From NCBI GenBank assembly GCA_963699015.1, contig CAVOSX010000002.1, positions 992,001 to 1,056,000 on the forward strand: DNA of 64,000 nt, in the 5' to 3' direction. Position 1 is the first letter of the stretch, and every line of letters begins with the position of its first letter. This DNA comes from PALSA-505 sp963699015 (GTDB lineage: Bacteria; Actinomycetota; Actinomycetes; Streptosporangiales; Streptosporangiaceae). This document shows, piece after piece, positions 1-8,456 of the stretch. The notes beneath the pieces are model-generated. The model was given only the letters and a program-made list of their open reading frames with translations. It was not told the origin of the DNA and searched no databases. A program made the position numbers and the translations under genes.

Positions 1-1
1 C

Positions 2-970
2 ATGGCGACAGCACGAATGGCACGGTGGGGTCTCACGCTCCCGCTGGCCGGCCTGGCACTGCCCGCGCACCGTGAGATCGTCGAGCGCCTGGACCAGCTC
101 GGCTTCACCGACGCCTGGTCGGCCGAGACGAACGGGGTGGACGCGTTCACCCCGCTGACCCTGGCCGCCGGGTGGTCGGCCCGGCTGCGGCTGGGCACCG
201 CGATCGCCTGCCTGTATACCCGCGGGCCGGCGCTGCTCGCGATGAACGCGGCCACGCTGGCCGCGCTCGCTCCCGGGCGATTCGTGCTCGGCATCGGCAC
301 CTCCTCTCAGGTGATCGTCGAGCAGTGGAACGGCATCGAGATGGCCAAGCCCTATCAGCGGGCCCGCGACACGCTGCGCTTCCTGCGCTCCGCGCTGGCC
401 GGCGAGAAGGTGAGCGAGCAGTACGAGACGTTCAGCGTGCACGGGTTCCGGCTGGAGGCGCCGCCCGCTGAGCCGCCGGGCCTGGCGCTGGCTGCCCTGC
501 GGCCTGGGATGCTCCGGCTGGCGGCGGCCGAGGCGGACGCCGCGATCACGAACTGGCTGGCGCCGGCGGACGTGCCGCGGATCCGGAAGGTGACCGGGGA
601 GGACTGCGAGCTCGTCGCGCGCATCTTCGTGTGCCCGACCGCGGACGCCGAGCTGGCCCGCCGGGCCGGGCGGCGCCTGATCGCGGCGTACCTGACGGTG
701 CCGGTGTACGCGGCGTTCCAGGCCTGGCTGGGCCGCGGCGAGGTGCTCAAGCCCATGCAGGACGCATGGGCGGCCGGGGACCGCAAGGGCGCGCTGGCAG
801 CCATCCCCGCTGGCCTGGTCGACGAGCTCGTCGTGCACGGCGAGCCGGAGGCCTGCCGGGAGCAGATCGCCGAGTACCGGCACCAGGGCCTGGACACGCC
901 GGTGGTCGCGATCGTGCCGGTGCCGGGGGTCGAGCCGGCCGCCATGGTGCCGCGGCTTGCCCCCCGCTGA
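2..970 (+). CDS. LLM-class F420-dependent oxidoreductase
   Basis: A 322-residue luciferase-like monooxygenase (TIM barrel) protein. The N-terminus MARWGLTLPLAGL, the segment GRFVLGIGTSS and the later EPEACREQIAEYRHQGLDTPVV are typical of the actinobacterial LLM family that uses coenzyme F420 for hydride transfer. The substrate cannot be read from the sequence. The first ATG is at base 2 and a second in-frame ATG (MARWG) at 17 is equally plausible, because family members usually begin directly at this strand. A start before the window edge cannot be excluded. The F420 dependence is family inference, although F420 genes (fbiA, fbiB) do occur near 49-51 kb. Confidence 0.85.
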   Translation: MATARMARWGLTLPLAGLALPAHREIVERLDQLGFTDAWSAETNGVDAFTPLTLAAGWSARLRLGTAIACLYTRGPALLAMNAATLAALAPGRFVLGIGTSSQVIVEQWNGIEMAKPYQRARDTLRFLRSALAGEKVSEQYETFSVHGFRLEAPPAEPPGLALAALRPGMLRLAAAEADAAITNWLAPADVPRIRKVTGEDCELVARIFVCPTADAELARRAGRRLIAAYLTVPVYAAFQAWLGRGEVLKPMQDAWAAGDRKGALAAIPAGLVDELVVHGEPEACREQIAEYRHQGLDTPVVAIVPVPGVEPAAMVPRLAPR

Positions 971-975
971 TCCCG

Positions 976-1110
976 GCCCGCCGGGTGACGAGCCCAGCCC
1001 GCCGGGTGACGAGCCCGCCCCGCCGGATGGCAAGCCCGCCCCGCCGGGTGACGAGCCCGCCCCGCCCGGCGGCGGGCCTGCCGCGCCGGGTGGCGGGCCC
1101 AGCCCGCCGC
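976..1110 (+). repeat. Degenerate 18-21 bp tandem repeat (Pro-Gly-Asp-Glu-Pro)
   Basis: Tandem copies of a unit close to CCGGGTGACGAGCCCGCC run from just after the LLM stop codon to about 1110. In the frame of the following DUF488 gene they read as PPGDEP-like units. The array may be a disordered N-terminal extension of that gene if a TTG at 957 is used, or non-coding spacer if the ATG at 1164 is used. Confidence 0.6.
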
Positions 1111-1163
1111 ACGCTGGCCGGGCCGATACGGCGCCAGAGAGCGGCGCGGCGGGCCGGGCGGGG

Positions 1164-1697
1164 ATGCTGGTGACGTTCGGTCATGGCACCGCCTCGGCCG
1201 ACCGGATCGCGCAGTTGCTGCACGGTGCCGCCGTGGCCGCCGTCGTCGACATCCGGATCGCGCCGGGCAGCCGCCGGAACCCGCACGTGGCACGGTCCGA
1301 GCTCGAGCGCTGGCTGCCCGGTCAGGGGATCGGCTACCGTTGGGAGAAGCGGCTCGGCGGTTTCCGCCGCGCCGCTCCGGACTCGCCGGACACGGTCTGG
1401 CGAGAGGCGGCCTTCCGGGGGTACGCCGGGCACATGCGCACCGCGGGCTTCCTGGCCGCCGTGGCCGAGCTGCTCGACCAGGCCGCCGGGCAGCGCACCG
1501 CGGTCATGTGCAGCGAGAGCCTCTGGTGGCGGTGCCACCGCCGGCTGGTCGCGGACTTCGTGTCGGTCGCTCGGCAGGTACCGGTCCGGCACCTCATGCC
1601 CGACGGGAAGCTGGCCCCCCATCAGCCCACGCCAGGACTCCGGCTGCGCGGCGACGGCCTGCTCGTCTACGACGCCGGCCAGCCACCCCTCCTCTAA
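1164..1697 (+). CDS. DUF488 domain protein
   Basis: The protein from the ATG at 1164 is 177 residues and shows the DUF488 pattern: an N-terminal GHG motif (LVTFGHGTAS), the strand VVDIRIAPGSRRNP, and the C-terminal CSESLWWRCHRRLVADF segment, where Cys, Glu and His line a presumed active site. DUF488 proteins have no settled biochemical role. The reading frame is open back to a TTG at 957, which would add about 69 Pro/Gly-rich residues and overlap the preceding LLM gene. The ATG was chosen because the conserved domain starts there. No clear ribosome site separates the options. It faces the convergent nudC gene across a repeat-containing gap. Confidence 0.8.
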   Translation: MLVTFGHGTASADRIAQLLHGAAVAAVVDIRIAPGSRRNPHVARSELERWLPGQGIGYRWEKRLGGFRRAAPDSPDTVWREAAFRGYAGHMRTAGFLAAVAELLDQAAGQRTAVMCSESLWWRCHRRLVADFVSVARQVPVRHLMPDGKLAPHQPTPGLRLRGDGLLVYDAGQPPLL

Positions 1698-1736
1698 CCC
1701 CCGCGCCCTCCGCCCCCGCCCTCGCTCTCCGTTTGG

Positions 1737-1840
1737 GTGATCATCTCCACATTTCATGCGGTAGGGCGAATTTCTGTCACCTTTTGCCCGGTTTGTCCCG
1801 CCACAACGCATGAAGAGTCGCGGCGGTGCCTTGTCATGCG
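1737..1840. repeat. Intergenic palindromic repeat element, copy A
   Basis: The gap between the convergent DUF488 and nudC genes contains a 28-base segment at 1737-1764 that matches 24 of 28 bases of 36066-36093. It is followed about 43 bases later by GCATGAAGAGTCG (1808-1820), also found at the same distance in the second copy. A further CTTGTCATGCG lies at 1830-1840. Both copies sit between convergent genes. In this copy the long inverted arm is not preserved, so it looks decayed. A role as a bidirectional terminator or a REP/MITE-like element is inference. Confidence 0.6.
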
Positions 1841-1875
1841 AGAGAGGTAGTGATGGGTGGGCGGGGTGGCGGGGG

Positions 1876-2841
1876 TTACCACTGGGCGGGCAGGTCGTCG
1901 CCGTACCAGGATTCGACGATCCGGTAGGCGATCGATACCGGCGGCGGCAGCCGTACCTCGCCGGCGGCCATGCTGGCGCGCAGCCCGTCCCGGCTGAACC
2001 AGTGCGCCTCGGCGATCTCCTCCTCGTCGACGCGGATCGGCTGCGCGCCGTGTGCCCGCGCCCGAAAGCCCAGCATCAGGCTGGCCGGCATCGGCCAGGG
2101 CTGGCTGCCCAGGTACCGGACCTCGCCGACGGTGATCCCGGTCTCCTCGGCCACCTCGCGCACGACCGCCTGCTCGGCGGACTCGCCCGGCTCGACGAAC
2201 CCGGCCAGGATCGACACCCGGCGCTCCGGCCAGGTGCGGTTGCGGGCGAGCAGCGCCCGGTCGCCGTCGTCGGTCACCAGCGTGATCACCGCGGGGTCGG
2301 TCCTGGGAAAGTGCTCCGAGCCGTCTACCGGGCAGATGCGGGAGTGCCCGCCGGTGACCAGGTTGGTCAGCGCACCGCAGCGCGGGCAGTGCGTGTGGGT
2401 GGCGTGCCAGTTGGCCAGGGCCACGGCGTGGGTGAGCAGGCCGGCGTCCCGGTCCCCGAGCAGCGCGCCCACCTGCCGCAGGCCGGCCGGCTTCAGCTGG
2501 CCGGGTGCGGCTCCGTCGGCGGCGGGCAGCGGGGCGGTGACGCTGAAGTAGGCTCGGCCGTCGTCGTCCACGCCGAGCAGGTAGCGCGGCCCGTCCGGCG
2601 CCTGCGCGGCCGGCAGCAGGACAAGCTCCGCGTCCGCGGCGCCGAGCCTGACGAGCGCCTGCCCGTCGTCGATGACCAGCACGCGGGTGCCCGGATCCGC
2701 CCACCGCGCCTCGAACCAGGCCGGGTCGGTACGGCGTTCGGTGCTGCGGTCAACCGTGCCGCGGGCGAGCGCCAGCGGCCGCAGGGCCGGCAGCGGGGTC
2801 GCCGGCCCGGCCGGCCCGGGAGGTGGCTCTGGCTCGGTCAA
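1876..2841 (-). CDS. nudC: NAD(+) diphosphatase NudC-type Nudix hydrolase
   Basis: A 321-residue protein with the NudC layout: an N-terminal variable domain, a zinc ribbon (CPRCGALT and a second, degenerate half near SRICPVDG) and a Nudix box in the segment GFVEPGESAEQAVVREVAEETGI's region, followed by the NudC-specific SQPWPMPASLM. Family members split NAD(H), or NAD caps on RNA, into NMN and AMP. The second pair of the zinc site shows only one Cys, which is unusual. The TTG at 2841 was chosen because it overlaps the stop of the upstream dipeptidase gene as TTGA, suggesting translational coupling. The longer frame upstream is shadow sequence. Confidence 0.88.
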   Translation of the reverse strand: MTEPEPPPGPAGPATPLPALRPLALARGTVDRSTERRTDPAWFEARWADPGTRVLVIDDGQALVRLGAADAELVLLPAAQAPDGPRYLLGVDDDGRAYFSVTAPLPAADGAAPGQLKPAGLRQVGALLGDRDAGLLTHAVALANWHATHTHCPRCGALTNLVTGGHSRICPVDGSEHFPRTDPAVITLVTDDGDRALLARNRTWPERRVSILAGFVEPGESAEQAVVREVAEETGITVGEVRYLGSQPWPMPASLMLGFRARAHGAQPIRVDEEEIAEAHWFSRDGLRASMAAGEVRLPPPVSIAYRIVESWYGDDLPAQW

Positions 2842-4292
2842 CCGGACTCCGTGCCGCCGGGCCGGGCCGCGGTCAGCTCCGGGCCGGCCGCCGCGAGCTC
2901 GTCCCACAGGTAGGCCGCTGCCTCCGCGCCGCGCAGCAGCAGGGCCATCTCCACTTTCTCGTTGGGCGCGTGAATCCGGTCGTCATCGAGTGCGACGCCG
3001 ATGAACACCAGCGGGGCCTGCAGGATGTCGGTGAGATCAGCCTCCGGGCCGCTGCCGCCTTCCCTGGTGAACAGCACCTCACGGCCGAACGTGCGCTCCA
3101 TGGCGCGGCGGGCCGCCGCCACAGCCGGGGAGTCGATCGGCGAGAAGGCAGGCCGCACGCCGGGGCCGTGCGGCGTCACCGTCGCCTCGATCCCCGGCGG
3201 CGTGTGCGCGGCCACGTACTCCCGCAGCGCCGTCTCCACCTCGGCGGGTTCCTGGTGCGCCACCAGCCGGAACGAGAGCTTGGCGTGCGCCCGGGCGGGG
3301 ATGATCGTCTTCCCGCCCGGGCCGGTGTGGCCGCCCCACATGCCGTTGATCTCGGCGGTCGGCCGGGCCCAGATCCGCTCCAGTGTCCCGTACCCGGACT
3401 CCCCGCTGGCGGCCCGGCTGTGGCCGGCCGCGGCCAGCCATTCCTTTTCCCCGAACGGGAGCCGGCCGATCAGCTCGCGCTCTTGCTCTGACAGCGGCGC
3501 CACCTGGTCATAAAACCCCGGCAGCATCACCCGCCCGCCGGAGTCGTGCAATCCGGCCAGCAGCGCCGCCATGGCGTGCAACGGGTTCGGCACCCCGCCG
3601 CCGAAGCTACCGGAATGCAGGTCCATCTCGGGCCCGGTCATGTCGATCTGCGCATCGAACAGGCCGCGCATGCCCACGCACATGGACGGCACGTCGGCCG
3701 CCCACATCGAGGTGTCGGTGACGACGATCACGTCGCAAGACAGCCGGTCCCGTTCGCGGCGCAGCAGGTCGGGCAGGTGCGGTGAGCCCGACTCCTCCTC
3801 GCCTTCGACCAGCAGCTTGAGGGTGACCGGAGGCGCGGAGCGGACAGCGGGCGCGCCGGCCGCGAGGCAAGCCCGCACCCCCAGGTCGTGGAACAGAACC
3901 TGGCCCTTGTCGTCGGAGGCGCCGCGGGCGAGGATCTGGCCGTCGCGCTCGGCGGGCTGGAAAGGCGGGCTGTGCCACTCCTCGAGCGGCTCGACGGGCT
4001 GCACGTCGTGATGGCCGTAGACGAGCACGACAGGAGCAGCCGGGTCGTCGGACCGCCACTCGGCGAACACCGCGGGCAGGCCCTGGCGGCCCGCGGCCTC
4101 GGTGCTGCCGGTGTCCCAGACTTCGGCGACGGGGAATCCGGTCGCGCGCAGTCTGGCCGCCAGCCAGTCGGCGGACCGCCGGACGTCATCGCGGCGGGCC
4201 GGCTCGGCCGAGATGGCCGGGATGGCCAGCCACTCCTTCAGCGCATCGAAGTAGTTTCGCGAGTTCGCCTCGATGTAGCCGCGTACGTCCAT
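2838..4292 (-). CDS. M20 family dipeptidase/metallopeptidase
   Basis: A 484-residue M20 peptidase of the carnosinase-like dipeptidase group. Metal-site motifs are visible: VLVYGHHDVQP (His and Asp ligands), RGASDDKGQ (bridging Asp), LVEGEEESGSPH (catalytic Glu and ligand Glu) and a C-terminal HAPNEKV ligand segment. The lid domain is present between DLHSGSFGG and NGMWGGHTGPG. It probably cleaves small peptides in the cytoplasm, with specificity unknown. The ATG at 4292 was chosen because GAGGAGG lies about 10 bases upstream, whereas the frame further upstream is low-quality. It overlaps nudC by four bases. In mycobacteria the Rv3199c-Rv3202c region also places nudC beside adnAB, as recalled. 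Confidence 0.9.
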   Translation of the reverse strand: MDVRGYIEANSRNYFDALKEWLAIPAISAEPARRDDVRRSADWLAARLRATGFPVAEVWDTGSTEAAGRQGLPAVFAEWRSDDPAAPVVLVYGHHDVQPVEPLEEWHSPPFQPAERDGQILARGASDDKGQVLFHDLGVRACLAAGAPAVRSAPPVTLKLLVEGEEESGSPHLPDLLRRERDRLSCDVIVVTDTSMWAADVPSMCVGMRGLFDAQIDMTGPEMDLHSGSFGGGVPNPLHAMAALLAGLHDSGGRVMLPGFYDQVAPLSEQERELIGRLPFGEKEWLAAAGHSRAASGESGYGTLERIWARPTAEINGMWGGHTGPGGKTIIPARAHAKLSFRLVAHQEPAEVETALREYVAAHTPPGIEATVTPHGPGVRPAFSPIDSPAVAAARRAMERTFGREVLFTREGGSGPEADLTDILQAPLVFIGVALDDDRIHAPNEKVEMALLLRGAEAAAYLWDELAAAGPELTAARPGGTESG

Positions 4293-4406
4293 GCCGGTGA
4301 CCGCCTCCTCGCGCATTCCCGACGGAAACTCTAACCGGGCGGCGCGGGAGCTTCCTCGCTGGGCACTCGCCGGTCCCCGCGTGCCAGGCCGGCCGCCAAA
4401 GACCAA

Positions 4407-4444
4407 TGGCACATCGCCTCCCCCGCACGGGAGGCAGTGTGCCA
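4407..4444. terminator. Two-part perfect hairpin, likely terminator
   Basis: TGGCACA (4407-4413) pairs with TGTGCCA (4438-4444), and inside it GCCTCCC (4416-4422) pairs with GGGAGGC (4429-4435) around a 6-base loop. Two-base bulges separate the stems. It lies between the end of the HAD gene and the start of the dipeptidase gene, both on the minus strand, and would end transcription of the former. No T-run follows, as is common in actinomycetes. Confidence 0.65.
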
Positions 4445-4475
4445 TCGCCAGCCCCGAGGACGGGCGGGGTCCTGG

Positions 4476-5020
4476 CTACTCGGGCCAGGCAATCCCGGCG
4501 GTGTCAACGGCGGCGCGAAGGCCCCGGGTCGCGCCCGGCGGCACCGGCGGCAGGATCAGGCAGTGACAGCCGACGCAGATCGAGCCGGAGTCGGCCAGCC
4601 GGTTGTTGCCGACCATCAGCGTCCGCTCGGGGTCGGCCCCGAGCCGCTCGCACGCGACCAGGAAGGGCTCCGGGGCGGGCTTGGCGATTCCCGGGTCGCA
4701 GGAGAGCACGAACGTCTGGACGAAGGCGTCCAGCCCGGTGGCGGCGTAGCCCTTGTCGATGCTCCAGCCGGTGTTGCTCACGATCCCGACCGGCAGGCCG
4801 GCGCCGCTGAATGCCTTCAGGACCGGCGGGGTGTCCGGGTAGGGAACCATCGTCAGCGGGCTGGTCTTCCACTCGTCGTACATCAGCTCGGCCAGCCCGG
4901 GCGCGATTTCGTCGAAGGGGCGTAGCCGGCCACGTAGGCCTCGCGGTGGTGGGCGCGGGACAGGTTCCTGCGGACTCGCAGCGGGCAGAGCGGGATCCGC
5001 GCGGACGACATGAGCACCAT
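4476..5020 (-). pseudogene. HAD-family hydrolase, truncated and frameshifted
   Basis: The C-terminal half (4476 to about 4915) is a HAD-like phosphatase core with PYPDTPPVLKAFSGAG, the motif II region VGIVSNTG and the motif III Lys in GIAKPAPEPF. The upstream half (ending in REAYVAGY) is in another frame. Adding one C at the GGGG run at 4917-4920 (plus strand) joins them as YAPFDEIAPGL. The motif I nucleophile DxD is missing from the N-terminus, and motif IV reads GNNRLADS instead of GD(x)3-4D. The gene therefore looks inactive even if the frameshift is a read error. The ATG at 5020 is a guess. The minus-strand adnB gene ends just upstream. Confidence 0.65.
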
Positions 5021-5120
5021 GGCCGCAGCACCATTCAATGCCGCCGGTGCTGCGGTGACAACGTCACGCCACGTTTTTCACTGAGTGTTCACCCGCGACG
5101 GAGACGGCCGGGGACCTGGG

Positions 5121-8100
5121 TCAGGAGGAGTCGCCGGGCGGAATGCCCTCGACGAGGGCGGCCAGCCCGGCGGCGTCCAGCAGGTCGGCCGGGCTGACGG
5201 TCAGGTCGTGCCGCACGTAGTAGAAGGCGGCCCGCACCTGGTCCAGCGGGACGCCGGCCAGCGCGGCCCAGGCCAGGCGGTAGGCGGCCAGCTGGACGGC
5301 CACGGCGTGCCGGTCGGTCGCCGAGCCGGGCGGGCGTCCGGTCTTCCAGTCCACGACGTCGTAACCGCCGGCCGGCGAGTCGGCGAACACTGCGTCGATC
5401 CGGCCACGCACCAGCCGGTCCCCGATCCTGGTCTCGAACGGCACCTCCACCTCCTGCGGCCACCGGCCGCCCCAGGCGCCGGACTCGAACAGCTCGCGCA
5501 GGAAGGCCAGGTCCGCCTCGGCTCCTTCGTCGGCGTCCGAGTGGCCGAGCAGGTCAGCCGGATCGATCAGCTGCTGGGCGCCGTAGTGCTGCTCCAGCCA
5601 GCGGTGGAAGGCCGTGCCCCGCCTGGCCTGCGGCGCGGGCGGCAGCGGCATCGGGCGCCGGATCTGGCGGGCCAGCTCCGCGGGATCGCGCGCGAGCGTC
5701 ACCAGCGCCGACACCGACAGCTGCTCGGGGAGTTCGACCGGGCGGGAGCTGCCGCCGCGGCGCCGGTCACGCTCGGCGAGCAGCAGCGTGGCATCCCGCT
5801 CCCACGCCGCCACCAGGATCTGATCCCGCTCGTCCAGCCCGTCGCCGCCGCCGGGACCCGCCGGGTCAGGCCCGGCCCGGGCAGACCCGGCGCCGGAAGC
5901 CGATGGCGCCGCCATGGCGGCCCGCACCAGGGCCGCGCCCTCCCGCACGGCCTGGTACCGGTCCCCCGATGGCGCCGCCGGCCAGGTGGCCGACGCGGGC
6001 TCGGCCAGCGCTGGATTCTCCGCACCGGGCTCGGGCGGCGCCGCCCAGTGCGCCACCTTCCCGGCTCCGCGCCGGCATCCGTCCGCGATCTCCTGCAGGA
6101 ACACCGACGGCCCTAGGGGCAGCACGCCGTCGCCCCACCAGTAACCGGAACACGCGAGCCAGAACGCGGCCCGGGTGACCGCCACGTACATCAGCCGCCG
6201 CTCCTCGGACAGTTCCCGTGCCGTGCAGGCCTCGGTGAAGGCCCGGACCGACGCTGCGTCCAGGCCGGCCAGCCCCGGCAGGTCTGCCTGGTCTCCGCGC
6301 AGGCCGAACGGGAGCAGCCGCGGGTTGTCCGTCCACCGCGTCGTCTGCCGCGGGCGCGCCGGGAAGATCTGGCTGCGGTCCCCGGCTGACAGGCCAGGGA
6401 CGACCACCGCGGGCCACTGCAGCCCCTTGGCCGCGTGCGCGGTGACCAGCTTGACCGTGTCGGTCTCGCCGACCCGGCCCGCCTCCAGCCCGAACTCCTC
6501 CTCTTGCGCGGCGGTCAGGTAGGCGAGGAACGCGCCAAGCGTGGCCTCCTCCTGGTCGGTTCCGAACGCCGCGGCGGTGCTCGCGAACGCGTCCAGGTCG
6601 GCGCGCGCCGCGGCCGGATCGGTGCCGGGCCTGGAGGCCACCTCGATATCCAGGCTCAGCACCCGCTCGACCTCGCCCACCAGGTCGGCGAGCGGGCGGG
6701 CGGCGTGGCGCCGCAGCGTCCTCAGCTCGCCGGCGAGCGCGGTCAGCCGGGCATATCCGGGCGCCGAGTAGGCGGCCGGGTCACCCAGGTCGTCCAGTGC
6801 CTCGATCAGGCTGCCCGCGTCCGCGGTGAGATCCGCTACCGTCTGGACGAGCGGGTCGCCGGTGGCTGCGGCGAGATCGGGCCCGGCCTGCTCGCGGCCG
6901 GCGCTGGCCAGCTTGCGGGAGCGGCGGCCGAGCGCGATCAGGTCCTTGGGCCCGATCCGCCAGCGCGGGCCGGTCAGCAGCCGGGCCAGCGCATCGGAGG
7001 CGGCCGGGTCGTGCAGGACCCGCAGCGTGGCCACCACGTCCTGCACCTCCGGCACGGTGAGCAGGCCGCCCAGCCCGACCACCTCCACCGGGATCCCCCT
7101 GGCCTCTATCGCCTTGCGCAGCGGGTCGAACTGGATGCGCTTGCGGCAGAGCACGGCGATGTCGGAGGGACGGACCCCGTCCTTGCGGCCGTCCGGCCAG
7201 CGCCGCCGGTCCGGCGCGATGCCGGGCGGCAGCCGCAGCAGCTCTTCCAGCCGGTCGGCCACCCAGTCGGCCTCCGCCGCGGCCGTCTCCAGCAGCGCGC
7301 ACGTCACCCGCCCGCGGCGGGTCCGGTCGGGCTCCGGCACCAGGCGGGGAACCTGCGGCGCCTCGGCCCGCAGGCTGCTCTGGATCACCGCGGCCGCGTC
7401 CAGGATGCGCCCGGCGTTGCGGAAGCTGGTGGACAGTGTCCTGGTCTGCGCGCCGCGGAAGTCGGCGGCGAACCGCCGCAGGTTGCCCGCGCTCGCGCCC
7501 CGCCAGCCGTAGATCGACTGACAGGGGTCGCCCACCGCGGTCACCGGGTGGCCGCCGCCGAACAGCGTCCGCAGCAGGACCAGCTGGGCCTCGCTGGTGT
7601 CCTGGTACTCATCCAGCAGCACGGCCTGGTAGCGGCCGCGCTCGCCGACGCCTACCTCGGGGTGCCGCTGCGCTATCCGGGCGGCGAGCGTCACCTGGTC
7701 GCCGTAGTCCAGCACCTCCCGCAGCCGCTTGGCCTCGGCATACCGCTCGATCATGGGCAGCAGCTGCTCCCGGGTCCGCTGGCAGGCCAGGATCTTCTTG
7801 ATCGCGGCGGACGGGCCTGGCCTGCCGCCGGGCATCGCGGCCGCCTGCCGGGCGAGCCACTCGCCCACCTCCCGGACGTCAGCGGGGCCGCGCAGGTGCT
7901 CGGCCAGTTCCCCGGCGAGCTGGAGCACGGCGGCGGTCACGCTGCGCGGGGTCCACTCGATGGCGTCCACCGGGCCGTCGTAGGCGGCTACCACGCCGGC
8001 CGCGATCTGCCAGGCGACGGCGGGGGTGATCAGCCGCATCGAGGGCTCCAGCGCCTCCCGCAGCGCGTGGTCGGTCACCAGCCGGCCCGCGTAGGCGTGG

Positions 8101-8456
8101 TACGTGCAGATCACCGGCTCGCCGGTGAGCAGGTCGGCGGCGAGCCCCTCCAGGCCAGCGCGCCGCAGGCCGTCCAGCCGGCGCCGGACCCGGTCGGCCA
8201 GCTCGGCCGCGGCCTTCCTGGTGAAGGTGAGGCCCAGCATGCGCTCGGGCCGGGCCAGGCCGTTGGCCACCAGCCAGACCAGCCGGGCCGCCATCGTCTC
8301 GCTCTTCCCGGACCCGGCGCCGGCGATGACGGCCACCGGGCGCAGCGGCGCGCCGATCACGGCGGCCTGCTCGGCGGTCGGCTCGGGCAGGCCGAGCAGC
8401 CGGGCGAGCTGCACCGGGCTGTACCGGGGACCGGGGTGCGGCTCGCCGCCGGTCAT
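5121..8456 (-). CDS. adnB: AdnB-like UvrD helicase with C-terminal RecB nuclease domain
   Basis: A 1111-residue subunit with an N-terminal superfamily 1 helicase (Walker A AGAGSGKS at 45-52, Walker B DEYQDT at 282-287, then GDPCQSIYGWRGA and a late EERRLMYVAVTRA) and a C-terminal RecB-type nuclease (GRIDAVFA and DVVDWKTG at about 1033, with the catalytic Asp/Lys pair). Size and layout fit mycobacterial AdnB. The AdnAB complex resects double-strand breaks, and in the mycobacterial enzyme the AdnB motor drives unwinding. The ATG at 8456 overlaps the upstream gene stop as ATGA, supporting stoichiometric expression. The few codons upstream of it are not needed. Confidence 0.9.
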   Translation of the reverse strand: MTGGEPHPGPRYSPVQLARLLGLPEPTAEQAAVIGAPLRPVAVIAGAGSGKSETMAARLVWLVANGLARPERMLGLTFTRKAAAELADRVRRRLDGLRRAGLEGLAADLLTGEPVICTYHAYAGRLVTDHALREALEPSMRLITPAVAWQIAAGVVAAYDGPVDAIEWTPRSVTAAVLQLAGELAEHLRGPADVREVGEWLARQAAAMPGGRPGPSAAIKKILACQRTREQLLPMIERYAEAKRLREVLDYGDQVTLAARIAQRHPEVGVGERGRYQAVLLDEYQDTSEAQLVLLRTLFGGGHPVTAVGDPCQSIYGWRGASAGNLRRFAADFRGAQTRTLSTSFRNAGRILDAAAVIQSSLRAEAPQVPRLVPEPDRTRRGRVTCALLETAAAEADWVADRLEELLRLPPGIAPDRRRWPDGRKDGVRPSDIAVLCRKRIQFDPLRKAIEARGIPVEVVGLGGLLTVPEVQDVVATLRVLHDPAASDALARLLTGPRWRIGPKDLIALGRRSRKLASAGREQAGPDLAAATGDPLVQTVADLTADAGSLIEALDDLGDPAAYSAPGYARLTALAGELRTLRRHAARPLADLVGEVERVLSLDIEVASRPGTDPAAARADLDAFASTAAAFGTDQEEATLGAFLAYLTAAQEEEFGLEAGRVGETDTVKLVTAHAAKGLQWPAVVVPGLSAGDRSQIFPARPRQTTRWTDNPRLLPFGLRGDQADLPGLAGLDAASVRAFTEACTARELSEERRLMYVAVTRAAFWLACSGYWWGDGVLPLGPSVFLQEIADGCRRGAGKVAHWAAPPEPGAENPALAEPASATWPAAPSGDRYQAVREGAALVRAAMAAPSASGAGSARAGPDPAGPGGGDGLDERDQILVAAWERDATLLLAERDRRRGGSSRPVELPEQLSVSALVTLARDPAELARQIRRPMPLPPAPQARRGTAFHRWLEQHYGAQQLIDPADLLGHSDADEGAEADLAFLRELFESGAWGGRWPQEVEVPFETRIGDRLVRGRIDAVFADSPAGGYDVVDWKTGRPPGSATDRHAVAVQLAAYRLAWAALAGVPLDQVRAAFYYVRHDLTVSPADLLDAAGLAALVEGIPPGDSS

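Noticed and set aside
4504..5034. 176-residue frame as a separate HAD-region gene
   Set aside because: Arg/Pro-rich shadow; the HAD core is read in the other two frames.
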